From assembly GCF_904849725.1 (NCBI RefSeq), contig NC_058524.1:489249763-489313762 (forward strand): 64,000 nucleotides of DNA. The letters run 5' to 3'. The notes beneath the pieces were generated by a model, which had not been told where the DNA came from, ran no database searches, and worked only from the letters and a program-made list of their open reading frames with translations. The position numbers and the translations under genes were made by a program. Positions 47,114-59,265 of this stretch are shown here, one piece after another. The stretch comes from Hordeum vulgare subsp. vulgare (taxonomy: Eukaryota > Streptophyta > Magnoliopsida > Poales > Poaceae). Position 1 is the stretch's first letter, and the number at the start of each line of letters is the position of its first letter.

Positions 47114-49290
47114 ATGAGAGTTCACCATATGTCAACTCTAGCAGATCACATTACAAAAAGAAAGAAAGAACAACCTCTAAACTCAAGGAACACAAAGCAT
47201 ACAAGGACTGTAGAGGGAAGAAGAAATATGAACACAGAGGCTCCAAAACGACTAAGAAAGGATAATGTTGAAGAAGGTAACAAATTGAAGCATACAAGAA
47301 GAGAAAGAAACAAAAATGACATTAGAATCAATGTTGGAGACAACAACAGAACCACAACATGGACAAGCACTGGCGAAGCATCGGCAGGACCAAGGAGGGT
47401 CCACGACCCCCCCCCTTCAAGAGAAAATTTGCAAGGATGTGCTCCTCCTAAGCTTAAACTCCATGCTAATATACTAGCATCTTAAATCTCTCTAGCTATT
47501 TTGGCCCCTCCTTGGATATGGCTCACGCTCTGCCATTGTCGACAAGTGCTAATAAAAAGGCATGGAACGTTGGAAGGCCGACATAAAAATGCCAACATTG
47601 CAAAGCATTGCTATGGTGTGAAGAGAGATTAAATTAAAACGAAGGAACTGCGACACCCACTTTTGGAATATGCCACAAATAGGGAAAATCGATCTGCCAC
47701 CACAAAGAGAGTTTCTTAAGAAGTGAAGGGCAAGATTCAGTAACTTTCAAGGAAAATAGAAGGTCGTATAACTCAATATTTTCATTCAGAACAATGGGAT
47801 TAGTTGTGGATAAGGATATAAACACTCGGAAAGAACCTTACGTTTTTCATTTGCATGGACAGAACTACCAGCTCATGAGAACTCTTTTACCTGAAGGTAC
47901 CGACAAACCTTGGTTCGGACAGTTGTACATCTATTATACCTAAAATGAGGTGGCTAATAGAATAAGTGCTTCAGGATGCAATGCTAATAAATTAACAGTG
48001 GAGCCCAACATCATCAGCGAATTGCAAATAATGCTCAACAACAATAACATCCTCGCAAAAACATTCAGGATGGCAGGAGATACATTCCAACGAGACTGCC
48101 ATAACTACAAACTTCGGATAGTGGGCAACATTGACGGGATTTACAATCGTCCATCCGCATATGAAGTTGCAAAATTGGTAGTAAGAGATCCAAGTGGAGA
48201 GAGTGAAGGATATGACATTGTTGTTTAGTACAATAATATGGCGCCGCACAGGATATCAGAGATCACCCAAAAAATCATGTCCATGCAATATCCATTGTTG
48301 TTCCCATATGGAAAAGATGGTTTCAAGATATCGTACAACAAAACAAAAGTAGTAGGAAATACGTAACGTTGTTGGACAACTATGCATTCTACCTACAACA
48401 ATGTCCCGACGAAGTAATAATATCATTCAAGTTTGGGCATCTCTCACTGCAATTTTTGGGTGGATGTATGCACTTGTATCGAGCAAAATAGACTAAATTG
48501 GATACGACACCATTAAGGTAAGATAAGAGCTGAACTTTACAGTAGATTGCAGGATGCGATTGAGCGAGTGGACACAAGAACATAGTAGGTTGGAAAGGAT
48601 AATTATAACTTCATCTTTTACAGGTGGTAGCAGAAACAAGGCACAATACTTACAAGATGCATTTGCAATAAGTCGTTGGGCTGGATACTCAGACATGTTT
48701 ATAATATTCACATGCAATTCAAAGTGTCCCAAGTTCCAATATATGCTAGAAGAATTAGCTGGTGGCCAAAAGTTAGGCAATTGGCCAGTTTTTTGGTGAG
48801 AGTATTTATGATCAAATTAAAGGAGCTAATGAGAGATACAAAAGAAAATAAATTATTTGGAGTAACACTTGCAAGTAAGTCCCATCGACTATCTATCTTT
48901 ACTTTTCCATGCATCATCGTATAGTCACAAAGACTATTACTCTTTGAAACATTTGGGCTAACACAAAACATGCGGTGAAGTGTTTGTAAGGTGATCCAAT
49001 AAGCAAAAAATCGCTGAATTTGCAAAGTGGATACTATAAATTCACGATGGAGAAAACAACATCAGATGAAAGAGAGGATTGGATAAACATACGAAATGAT
49101 CTACTGCTTCAGAAAGGAGAAAATCATAAACAACACATCATTAAAGCACACACCCAAGCTTGCTACGAAATTACTGTGAATAATACAATTCCTGTGTAAG
49201 TACATAGAGGCAAAGGCAATCTTAGAATACGTTATCAAAATCACGTGTGCTTGGTGGACGTGTTCATTTAACATAGCTAGTCCGTGGGTA
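47114..49290 (+). pseudogene. Helitron Rep/helicase remnant
   Basis: The N-terminal part at 47114-47485 is basic (KRKKE, KRLRKD). Across changing frames at 47580-47940 comes the Helitron_like_N region: a CHKGKIDLPP-like stretch, then EPYVFHLHGQNYQLMRTLLP and GQLYIYYT. Next is NEVANRISA to ILAKTFRMAGDTF (47950 on), MQYPLLFPYGKDGF (48285) and FTGGSRNKAQYLQDAFAISR...FIIFTCNSKCPKF (48618-48740). After KLKELMRDTKENKLFG the text jumps to LTQNMR (about 48957), AEFAKWI and DWINIRNDLLLQKGEN (49080), which belong to the last third of the helicase. The HUH nuclease site and helicase motifs I to V are thus deleted. Many stops and shifts; non-functional. Confidence 0.8.
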
Positions 49291-49984
49291 TAAATTTGTT
49301 TGATCTTTCCAGAAAATAATGTTTTTTATGTTTTTAAGTTAGTTATCCCTGAAAAAGTTTTACACATCAAGCAACACAGATCAAATAATGTAATGAACAA
49401 TGGATTCTACCGAAAACAAACTTTTCCTAATCTCTCTCATGCTATATACCAAATCTCTCTTTTATCGTCTTTAAAAAACTGAAGCATGGGTATTTTTACA
49501 TATAGCTACATACATATATATTTGATCGTTTGAGAGAAAGTTCATCAATCAATTCCAAACTAACAATCTCATATCTCCCACGATTAGTCTCATTCTCCAT
49601 ATCTCTTCTATTTTCTCTCTATAAAAGTATAAGCATCAACGCAACCTCCTCAATTGAATAAATGTATGTGTACATATGTATCTTTAATATTTCATTCTGT
49701 ATCCAAGATCTAAATCTTTAATGTTTCTAGAGATAAGATTTTTTACATTAGTTTTTTTATAAAACTGAGAATTAAATTTTGAGACCAAACAATACCTATA
49801 GTACCATTTTGTTTTTGCGATGGATATCAAATCTTATTGCACCTGCCCTCATCTCTCTTACACTGCAGACTTCTACGAGTAACGCATCCACGACTCAAAT
49901 CCCTCTAATGAATAGTCCCCAAATCTCAATCTCTATATGAAAAAATGGTTGCAGATCTCATAACTTGAAATTACAATTGCATAC
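49291..49984. other. Helitron A right end, no gene
   Basis: AT-rich with several TATA-like and TCTCTC tracts (49430-49640). No ORF is supported. The Helitron 3' end should lie near its right border. Confidence 0.4.
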
Positions 49985-50200
49985 TCACTGGTTGAATGGG
50001 AGAGTGCAAAGAGATTCATACCTCTCGAACATCCGAAGCGTAAACCACAAGGAATGACACACAACAAATGTCCTTTTCTCCACTAACGCCGCACTAAAAT
50101 TGATGCCCTCCCCACTAACAAGCCCATACAGCCGTGGACGTACATGATTGCTGCTTTCCCCAATCAAGGTCGCCACAATTAGGGCTCACATTCAGTAACC
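49985..50200 (-). other. minus-strand ORF shared by both Helitron copies (B)
   Basis: Counterpart of 42918-43130, reading MATLIGESSNHVRPRLYGLV and EKRTFVVCHSLWFTL. It is open over the same length despite many substitutions. No known domain. Confidence 0.35.
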
Positions 50201-50617
50201 AAAGAGAGAAAAATAAAAGAAAATACGAGAGAAGTAGAATCGGGATATCTTGGATAAGTTCCATGAAAGCTAGCAACAACATCTCCCTTGGCTGGCAACC
50301 AATCGAAGGTGGTGGCGCATCCGCGCATGTGGATGAGGGACATGAAGGGGATCAACCGGGACCAAATGGCAATATGTTGTGTGCATAAGTTTTTTTGAGT
50401 GGTGTATGCACAAAGTGTTCTACCTTGAGAGAAGTGATACGTATCAAAATGGGCCTCCATCACCTACTCTAGGCATATATGCTTCATATACCTGGGCTGC
50501 ACATAACCATAAGAAAAACGTGACCTGCATAATGCTAGGAACATCAGTTGCTCATACTTCTCTAAAAAATTAGTTGCTCAAACAAAAAAAGCTACAGAAC
50601 ATCCTGTTCTAGTAAAG

Positions 50618-50622
50618 AGCCC
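50618..50622. repeat. target-site duplication AGCCC, left
   Basis: AGCCC before the LTR at 50623, repeated at 60699-60703. Copy A has a single uninterrupted AGCCCTTCAAAA at about 43554. Confidence 0.95.
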
Positions 50623-52145
50623 TGATGACCCACAACTATAGGGGATCAATCGTAGTCCTTTCGATAAGTAAGAATGTCAAACCCAACGAGGAGCAGAAGG
50701 ATCTGACAAGTGGTTTTCAACAAGGTAAAATCTGCAAGCACTTCAATTATCGGTAACAATTGATTGGGTGGTGAGATGATTCGTAGCAAGCAACAAGTAA
50801 AAAAAAGTAGCAACGGTGCAGCCAAGTGGCCCAATCCCTTTTGTAGCAAGGGACAAGCCTGGACAAAGTCTTATAGGAGGAAAAACGCTCCCGAGGACAC
50901 ACGGGAATTTCTGTCATGCTAGTTTTCATCATGTTCATATGATTCGCGTTCGTTACTTTGATAGTTTGATATGTGGGTGGACCGGAGCTTGGGTACTGCC
51001 CTTAATTGGACAAGCGTCCCACTTATGATTAACCCCTCTCGGAAGCATCCGCAACTACGAAAGAACAATTAAGACAAAGTCTAACCATAGCATTAAACTA
51101 GTGGATCCAAATCAGCCTCTTACGAAGCAGCGCATAAACTAGGGTTTAAGCTTCTGTCACTCTAGCAACCCATCATCTACTTACTACTTCCCAATGCCTT
51201 CCTCTAGGCCCAAATAATGGTGAAGTGTTATGTAGTCGATGTTCACATAACACCACTAGAGGAAAAACAACATACAACACATCAAAATATCGAACGAATA
51301 CGAAATTCACATGACTACTATTAGCATGACTTATCCCATGTGCTCAGGAACAAAAGTAACTACTCACAAAGCATAATCATATTCATGACTAGAGAGTTAA
51401 TGAGTAGCATCAAGGATCTGAACATAAACTCTTCCACCAAGTAATCCAACTAGCATCAACTACAAAGAGTAATTAACACTACTAGCAACCTTACAAGTAC
51501 CAATCGGAGTCGCGAGACGGAGATTGGTTACAATTGATGAACTAGGGTTTGGAGATGAGATGGTGCTAATGAAGATGTTGATGGTGACGAGTCCCCTCCG
51601 ATGAGAGGAGTGTTGGTGATGACGATGGCGACGATTTCCCCCTCCTAGATGGAAGTTTCTGCGGCACGATCGTCGTGGCGGAGCTCTAGATTGGTTATGC
51701 TCAAGTTCCGCCTCGTGGCGGCGGCGAATCCTCGAAAAAGCCTCCTCCTGTTTTTTTTTCATACGAAACCCTTCATATAGTAGAAGAGGGGGCCAGAGGG
51801 CCAGTTGGGTGCCCACAAGCACCCTAGGCGCGGCCAGGGGGTGGCTGCGCCTAGCAGGCTTGTGGCCACCTGCTGGCGCCCCTCTGGCACTTCTTCGGCC
51901 CAGTATTTTTTACAAATCCTGAAAAAAATCCTTGTTGATTTTTATGGCGTATGGAGTTGCGCAGAATAGGCATCTCAAATTTGCTCCAATTTCAGGCCAG
52001 AATTCCAGCTGCCGGCATTCTCCCTCTTCATGTAAACCTTGCAAAATAAGAGAGAAAAGGCATAAGTATTGTACCGTGAAGTGAAATAACAGCCCAAAAA
52101 GCAATAAATATCAACATGAAAGCATGATGCAAAATGGACATATCA
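50623..52145 (-). repeat. 3' LTR of Athila-like element
   Basis: 1523 bp, plus strand TGATGACCCACAACTATAGG to GGACATATCA. It retains the promoter stretch with ATATAG (minus CTATATGAAG) near 51770-51782 that the 5' LTR has lost. Confidence 0.95.
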
Positions 52146-53670
52146 ACTCCTCCAAGCTTAGAACTCGCTTGTCCTCAAGCGAAAGCCTAGCTCAATAAAT
52201 ATGTCCACATCTTTAGGGAGAGAGGTGTCGAGAAAACAAGATACGAACATGCAGGAATCATGATCATGATCAGAATAGCAATACCAACATATAATCTCTC
52301 ATGCTAAAGTGACAATTCCTTCACAAAGTAAACTATGGATCAAGAACCTTACCAATAAGTAACAACCGATAGCATGTAGTCATTGAAGCAATTGCAATTT
52401 ATGACAGCATCAGAAAGAGTCAAGTAAGAGCTTGTAAAGCAAATCCACATACTCAATCATCTCTTCATTCTTTACAACTGGTACAACTCACGTGGTACTC
52501 ATGAGATCAAAGTTTCAGCTGAACACAGCGAAAGATAGGGGCTTGTAGTTTTGCCTCCCAACTGATTACCTCAAGGGTAATGTCAACAATAATAATTCAT
52601 GAATACTTACTTCCAAGTTGACATATGAATATAGATCTTTCCCAAGCATATGACGTTAGCCAGGATAAGGATGAAACAAGGAATTGGTGAAGATCACCAT
52701 GACTCTTTCAAGGGCAAAAATTAAAGGTACAAGATAGGTCCTTCGCAGAGGGAAGCAGAGGTTGGCATGCGCTTTTGAGGTTTGGATGTGTGTCCTCTTA
52801 GTGTGGAGGAACGTCACTTTATATTGCCTCGTGTGATAAAGAACTTTATTATGCAGTCTGTCGCTTTTATGTCTTCCTCATCACAGGTTCGTACAAAGCT
52901 TATTTTCAACACACTAATAGATCATACATATTAGGGAGCAATTTTAATTGCTTGCACCGATGACAACTTACTTGAGGGATCTTATTCAATCCATAGGTAG
53001 GTATGGTGGACTCTCATGGCAAAACTGGGTTGAAGGTTTATGGATGCACAAGTAGTATCTCTACTTGGTGCGGGAGTTTTAGCTAATATGAGGTGGAAGC
53101 AATCGTCACATGCTAAGGGATCTCTAATCATATAACATTGTTTGGAACCAAGAAAACACAATTCATTATGTTGTCTTGCTTGTCCAACATCTACTGCTAG
53201 GCATGTAATAGTTGAGTGAGTGTTCACAATCATAGATGGTGTCAAAGATGATGTATTTATATGTGAACCTCTCCTTCTTTATCACTTCCTATTTATTGCA
53301 ACAATGACCAAGGTCTACGTTTGTCTACCCTCAACAAGTTTCAATCAACATTCTTTTTATATGTGAAGCCATCACTTCCCATAAGATCATTACATGATCT
53401 TTCATGCTTTTGATCTTTTCTCACTCTTTTGATCATGGCATGAGGCAAAGCCCTTCAACTAAGACACTCTTTATTATATGGCTCACGAACTCGAATACAT
53501 CGGGGGTGACACAAAGCAAAACTCAAGACTAAAACACTAAGACTTTTATTCCAACAGAGAAAAAGAAAACTGAAAAGGAACAAACTAAAACAAAGGTAAA
53601 GGCAAAAGATGTGATGGTGATACGATACCGGGGCAACTCCCCCAAGCTTGGCACATGCTAAGGGGATTGC
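52146..53670. other. 3' untranslated region of Athila-like element
   Basis: No ORF is supported in 1.5 kb. On the minus strand the end next to the LTR reads AGCTTGGAGGAGT, the polypurine tract (52146-52158). Confidence 0.6.
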
Positions 53671-53682
53671 CCATACCCATGC

Positions 53683-54099
53683 TTAGTTGTCTTCCTTTGG
53701 AGGTGATGGTGGTGGAGTTGTTGCAATCTTTGATTCCAAGAGGGCCATTAATCTTTGATTTATACCTTGGAGATCTGTGATATGTTTCTCCAACAAAACA
53801 ACTTCACGAGTGAGATAAGTATTGCGAGCACGAGTTGTTTCACAAAACCTCAAGAGTTCAATCAAGGATGGACACAGTAGGTGGAGGTAGGGTTGGAGGA
53901 AATCCACTTCTTCAACTTCTTCCTTGTTGAGCACAGATTGCACTTCGTCCCATGCCTGATTCTTCTCCTTAGTTTTGCCCTTGGTTTCTTTAGGTAGCCT
54001 TTCCTTAGCCTCCATGACCACCATACTTTTCAGATCAACACTTACTTCTCCATAAACTTGAGGAAGATTGTTCTCCCCCACAGATTCCTGAGACGACAT
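53683..54099 (-). CDS. 138-aa coiled-coil ORF downstream of pol, unknown function
   Basis: An intact minus-strand ORF between the integrase end (54384) and the 3' LTR, starting MSSQESVGENNLPQVYGE. Residues about 35-65 are lysine/glutamate rich (KETKGKTKEKNQAWDEV). Residues 95-130 form a likely coiled coil (ARNTYLTREVVLLEKHITDL) followed by a proline tail (TPPPSPPKEDN). No signal peptide or transmembrane segment is visible. Athila elements often carry an env-like ORF in this position; this one is too short and has no membrane segment. It stays open while gag-pol is broken. Could be a diverged or truncated third ORF kept by the family. Confidence 0.55.
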   Translation of the reverse strand: MSSQESVGENNLPQVYGEVSVDLKSMVVMEAKERLPKETKGKTKEKNQAWDEVQSVLNKEEVEEVDFLQPYLHLLCPSLIELLRFCETTRARNTYLTREVVLLEKHITDLQGINQRLMALLESKIATTPPPSPPKEDN

Positions 54100-54383
54100 A
54101 TTGCTCTAAATCTGCGACAGAAAACAGACTCGAAACGAAAACAGAGGAAATCTGCATGATACAAGGGTCAGACCTCACGGGAGAATATATAATGATTTTT
54201 CCACACCAGAAGGAGTACTCCGCATGAAAACGGAGTCCGGGAGGCACACGAGGTTCCCACAAGCCCCCCAGGCGTGACCAGGGGGTGGGCCCGCGCCTGG
54301 CAGGCTTGTCGCCTCCTCCCGTGCTTTACGGACTACTTCCAATTTTTCTATTTTTTCAAATATTCCAAAACAGAGAAAAAATC

Positions 54384-55709
54384 CTAAAGGAAAAGTTTTG
54401 GAGTCTGTTTTCTTACCGAATCATATACCTCTTCGTTTTCGGAGTCTGAAACAGGCTGATAAATATCCCTTAGGTATTCTTCCAGAGTTATGGTATTGAT
54501 GATATTGCTTTCAACATTTATGGGAGTACCTGAGATATAATGCTTGATTCTCTGCCCATTTACAACTCTCGGACAATTACCTTCCGTGTTCTTGATCTTG
54601 ATAGCACCGGATCGATATACTTCCTCAACAATATAGGGACATTCCCATTAAGAGAGAAGCTTGCATGCAAAAAATCTTAAACGAGAATTATATAGCAAGA
54701 CATAATCACCTACATTGAACTCACGCTTTTGTATCCTCTTATCATGCCACCTCTTAACCTTCTCTTTGAACAACTTGGCATTCTCATATGCCTGAGTTCT
54801 CCATTCATCAAGCAAGCTAATGTCAAGTAACCTCTTCTCACTAGCAAGTTTGAAATCAAAGTTGAGCTCTTTGATTGCCCAATAAGCTTTATGCTCTAGC
54901 TCAAGAGGTAAATGACTTGCTTTACCGAACACCATTTTGTATGGAGACATGCCCATGGGATTCTTATAGGCAGTTCTATAAGCCCACAGTGCATCATCGA
55001 GCTTCTTAGACCAATTCTTTCTAGACCTGTTGACAGTCTTTTGCAAAATCAGTTTAATCTCCGTGTTGCTTAGCTCTACTTGACCATTGGACTGAGGGTG
55101 ATAGAGAGACACAATTCTATGGTTGACATCGTACTTGGCAAGCATTTTACGGAAAGCACCATGAATGAAATGTGAACCACCGTCGGTCATTAGATATCTA
55201 GGGACTCCAAATCTAGGGAAAATAACTTCTTTAAGAATCCTTATAGAGGTGTTGTGATTAGCACTACTAGTGGGGATAGCTTCTACCCACTTAGTGACGT
55301 AATCAACAGCAACTAGGATATGAGTATACGCGTTGGATTTTGGAAAAGGTCCCATATAATCAAAGCCCCAAACATCAAATGGTTCAATGACAAGTGAATA
55401 GTTCATAGGCATTTCCTGGCGTTTACCGATATTACCTATTCTTTGACATTCGTCACAAGAAAGGACAAACTTACGGGCATCCTTGAAGAGAGTGAGCAAA
55501 TAGAAACCTGATTGCAATACCTTGTGTGCAGTTCTATCTCCCGCATGGTGTCCTCCGTAGGCCTCGAAGTGACACTTCTGTAGGATCTGGCCCTGTTCAT
55601 GTTCAGGTACACAACGTCTAATAACACCATCTAATCCTTCCTTATAAATGTGAGGATCATCCCAAAAGTAATGTCTCAAGTCAAAGAAGAATTTCTTCTT
55701 TGGCTGCTA
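54384..55709 (-). pseudogene. int: integrase of Athila-like element
   Basis: Open from 55706 to a TAA at 54648-54650, after which the same frame continues to 54384. The HHCC site is present (FEAYGGHHAGDRTAHKV ... SCDECQRIG). DDE residues are present in GFDYMGPFP, LMTDGGSHF and GQVELSNTEI. The C-terminal part carries KRWHDKRIQKREFNVGDYVL, the GPY-type region. A TAG at 55707-55709 separates it from RNase H. It would insert the cDNA; the two stops block full-length protein. Confidence 0.9.
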
Positions 55710-56144
55710 AGTGAAATTAGGTGGTATATATTTGGCAACGATATAGTTTGCATAATCAGCATACCACGGTGCACTACGTGAAGCATTGATGACATTCAAT
55801 TTCTCATCGGGAAAGCTATAATCAATAGGTTGTGGGTCATCAAGAACGTTCTCCAACCTAGACAAGTTATATGCTACGGGGTTATCAGCACCCTTCCTGT
55901 CGACAACGTGCAAATCAAACTCTTGTAGCAAGAGAACCCATCTGATAAGTCTAGGTTTAGCATCCTTCTTTTCCATGAGGTACTTAATAGCAGCATGATC
56001 AGTGTGAATAGTGACTTCGGAATCAACTATGTAAGACCTGAACTTTTCACATGCAAACACGACTGCTAAAAATTCCTTCTCCGTAGTAGCGTAGTTTCTT
56101 TGGGCACTGTCTAGAGTTTTACTAGCATAGTGAATAACATTCAA
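55707..56144 (-). pseudogene. RNase H of Athila-like element
   Basis: The text [20 protein letters not shown] and [11 protein letters not shown], then [11 protein letters not shown], is the RNase H core following RT. The last catalytic Asp of the usual ADxLSR motif is Tyr here (VAYNLSRL, codon 55869-55871), so activity should be lost. It is out of frame with RT near 56150 and ends at the TAG 55707-55709. Confidence 0.85.
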
Positions 56145-56923
56145 CTTCTTATCAACTCTTTCCCTAGGACAGCACCAACAGCATAATCACTAGCATCACA
56201 CATGATTTCAAAAGGTAAGTTCCAATCAGGTGGTTGAACAATAGGCGCAGTTATCAAGGCCTTCTTAAGTATTTCGAAGGCTTCCTCACAATCATCATAA
56301 AAAACAAAAGGAATATCCTTTTGCAAGAGATTGGTAAGAGTCCTAGAAATCTTAGAGAAGTCTTTAATGAACTGTCTATAGAAACTAGCATGACCAAGGA
56401 AACTTCTTATACCTTTGATATCTGTGGGGTATGGCATTTTCTCGATTGCATCAACCTTAGCCTTATCGACTTCAATACCTCTTTCAGAAATTTTATGTCC
56501 TAAGACGATGCCTTCATTAACCATAAAGTGGCACTTCTCCCAATTCAAGACAAGATTGGTGTCTTTACATCTCTGCAAGACTCGATCAAGGTTGCTGAGG
56601 AAATCATCAAAAGAAGACCCGTAAACGGAGAAGTCATCCATGAAAACCTCAACAATCTTTTCACAAAAGTCAGAGAATATAGCCATCATACATCTTTGAA
56701 AGGTGGCAGGTACATTACATATGCCGAAAGGCATACGTCTATAAGCAAAGGTACCGAAAGGGCATGTGAAAGTGGTTTTCTCCTGATCAGCTTGTGCAAC
56801 TGGTATCTGAGAGAAACAAGAATAACCGTCTAGAAAGCAGAAGTGTGTGTGTTTAGACAGTCTTGCTAGCATTTGGTCGATAAAAGGTAAAGGGTAATGA
56901 TCTTTCCTAGTGGCTTTATTCAA
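56141..56923 (-). pseudogene. reverse transcriptase of Athila-like element
   Basis: A 260-codon frame begins NKATRKDHYPLPFIDQML and carries LDGYSCFSQI, TCPFGTFAYRRMPFG, the catalytic FMDD at 56633-56644 and the thumb/connection region (GIRSFLGHASFYRQFIKDFS) to [13 protein letters not shown]. Both ends are frameshifted against its neighbours (about 56930 and 56150). Catalytic residues look intact. Confidence 0.9.
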
Positions 56924-57591
56924 TTTCCTAAAATCAATACCATCCTATAGCCAATAATAATCCTTTGTGGGATCAATTCATCCTTATCATTATGGACAAC
57001 GGTAATGCCTCCCTTCTTAGAGAGGCAATGCACCGGACTCACCCAATCGCTATGAGCAACAGGATAGATAATACCTTCTTCTAGGAGCTTTGGTATTTCT
57101 TTTCTGACTACCTCTTTCATCTTAGGATTTATTCTCCTTTGATGATCAGCAAATGGTTTGGAATCAGGATCAATTTTAATCTTGTGTTGGCATAGAGTGG
57201 GACTAATGCCCTTAAGATCATCAAGAGTATATCCAATAGCAGCACGGTGCTTCCTCGGAGTTTTCAGTAACTTCTTTTCTTCATGCTCTGAGAGGCTAGC
57301 ACTAATAATAACAGGATATATCTCTTTTTCATCAAGATAAGCATACTTAAGAGTATCAGGCAACTGTTTAAGCTCGAACACAGGATCACCCTTTGGTGGG
57401 GGTGGATCCCCAAGCAGTTCAACACGAAGATTATTCTTAAGGATGGGATATTGTTCAAAGACAACTCTACCTATCTCATCCCTTTCATCCATATGCATAT
57501 CATTTTCATGCTCAAGCAAGTATTGCTCTAAGGGATCAGTAGGAGGAAAGACAATAGAAGCTAAGGCAATAGTTTCATCCTTACTAGGCAA
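56920..57591 (-). pseudogene. pol linker and RT start of Athila-like element
   Basis: The frame reads from PSKDETIALASIVFPP through LEQYLLEHEND to HRAAIGYTLDDLKGISPTLC and KEIPKLLEEGIIYPVAHSDW, the N-terminal RT region that precedes the VIDFRKLN motif. It shifts frame at both ends (about 57590 and 56930). Confidence 0.8.
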
Positions 57592-58487
57592 CTCCTTTTT
57601 ATGAGGTTGTCTACCAAACTTGGAGAAATTGACTCATGTGACACACCTTCAAAGCCAACAGTGTCAGTTTGCTTCTCACAGTCAATATGAGCATTGACGG
57701 TATTGAGGAAGGGTCTGCCAAATATGATGGGACAAAAGCTATCTTGTACGGTAGCAAGATCGAGGAAATCAGCAGGATACTTTGTTTTACCACACAAGAC
57801 TTAAACATCCCTAACAATTCCCACAGGGCAGATAGTATCTCTATTGACAAGCTGAATAGTGACATCAATAGGCTCTATCTCAACAGGTGCAATCTCGTCT
57901 TTAATTTCATCATATAAGGATTGAGGTATTGCACTAACACTAGCACCCACGTCACATAAACCATGATAACAATGATCTCCTATCTTTATAGAAACAATAT
58001 GCATGCCAACAACAGGCCTATGTTTGTCTGTAGCGTGAGGTTTAGCAATTCTAGCAGCATCTTCACAGAAGTGAATATCATGTCCCTCAACATCGTCGGA
58101 CAGAAGATCTTTGATAATAGCAATGCTACGTTCAACTCTAATTTTCTCAGGGGGTGTAGGTGTTCTAATGTAGCCTCTATGTATCACAGTTGAAGCTTTA
58201 GAATGATCCTTTATCCTAACAGGGAAAGGTGGTTTCTCAATGTAAGCACTGGGAACAACAGGATCATTATAGGCAATGACTCTCTCTTGAACTGGATTCG
58301 GTTTAACTACATTGACTTCTAAAGGAGGATGATATTTAAACCACTTCTCTTTCGGGAGATCAATATGAGCAGCAAATGATTCAGACAGTGAAGGTACTAT
58401 CTCAGAGTCAAGTCCATACTTAGTGCTAAAATCACAAAAAGTATTTGTTTCAACAAAGGATTTAACGCAATCAAACTTGAAATTCAT
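57561..58487 (-). pseudogene. pro: aspartic protease region of Athila-like element
   Basis: In the gag frame: linker, then HIVSIKIGDHCYHGLCDVGA with the catalytic Asp codon at 57951-57953 and the DVGAS variant typical of Athila, then SAIPQSLYDEI. A TAA at 57804-57802 interrupts it, and the frame goes on through CGKTKYPADFLDL and PIIFGRPFLNTVNAHIDCEK to the shift near 57590. Confidence 0.85.
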
Positions 58488-58520
58488 ACCTGACTCCTTA
58501 CCTTCTTCAAGCTCCCAATC

Positions 58521-59174
58521 TTAAGAGTTGCGTTTAATTTTCTCCAATAAATTCCATCTCAAGTCAATATCTCTCTTCATAAAAGAACCGGTACACGAAG
58601 TGTCAAGCATGGTGCGATCATCATGAGAAAGCCGAGCATAGAAGTTTTGAATGATAATTTCTCGCGAGAGCTCATGGTTGGGGCATGAATATAACATTGA
58701 TTTAAGCCTCCCCCAAGCTTGAGAGATGCTTTCTCTATCACGAGGCCAAAAATTATAAATATAATTCCGATCACGATGTACTAAATGCATAGGATAAAAC
58801 TTTTGATGAAATTCCAATTTCAACCGATTGTAGTCCCATGATCCAGTATCATCACGTAGCCTATACCATGTCAACGCCTTATCCTTCAAAGATAAAGGAA
58901 AGACCTTCTTCTTGACCTCATCCTCGGGCAAACCTGCAAGCTTAAATAAACCACAAACTTCATCTACATAGATTAGATGCAAGTCTGGATGTGATGTTCC
59001 CTCTCCTGTAAAAGGATTAGCCAGCAGTTTCTCAAGCATACCCGAAGGAAATTCAAAGCAAATATTTTTAGTAGGTGCAGCAGGTTGAGGAGCAACTCTT
59101 TGTGCTTCCGTTCGAGGTGAAGATACCCCGAACAAGCCCCTCAAAGGATTAGTTTCCATAGTGACAAGTGACAA
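58521..59174 (-). pseudogene. gag: gag of Athila-like element
   Basis: The frame begins near METNPLRGLFG (59159) and holds the Athila-type capsid segments FEFPSGMLEKLLANPFTGEG, LPEDEVKKKVFPLSLKDKAL and LEFHQKFYP, ending in a TAA at 58521-58523. The same frame continues into the protease region, so gag and pol were one ORF. No zinc knuckle is visible before the stop. Alternative start is the in-frame codon at 59174. Confidence 0.85.
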
Positions 59175-59236
59175 TAAATTTCAGCACACTATATGAATGT
59201 TTCCTTACCAAGTTCCACTTACCAAAGGCGCTTCAC

Positions 59237-59254
59237 TTCCCGGCAACGGAGCCA
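59237..59254 (-). promoter_or_regulatory. primer-binding site (tRNA-Asp)
   Basis: Minus strand TGGCTCCGTTGCCGGGAA, close to the tRNA-Asp-complementary site of Athila-type elements, a few bases inside the 5' LTR. Confidence 0.85.
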
Positions 59255-59265
59255 GAAAAGAGTCT

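Larger units (their letters stand above)
42934..50000 (+). mobile_element. Helitron, copy A (internally deleted)
   Basis: A Rep/helicase remnant (47114-49290) identifies it. Its first 4.5 kb is repeated in copy B (50001 onward), starting with AGAGTGCAAAGAGATTCATA in both. A solo Angela-type LTR sits inside at 44694-46477. Helitron ends (TC at 5', CTRR with a nearby hairpin at 3') could not be placed with certainty, so borders are set by the A/B homology. A CTGG at 49988-49991 followed by T is a possible 3' end but lacks a convincing hairpin. Confidence 0.65.

Noticed and set aside
53683..54099. env-like gene of the Athila-type element
   Set aside because: Too short, with no signal peptide or transmembrane segment.
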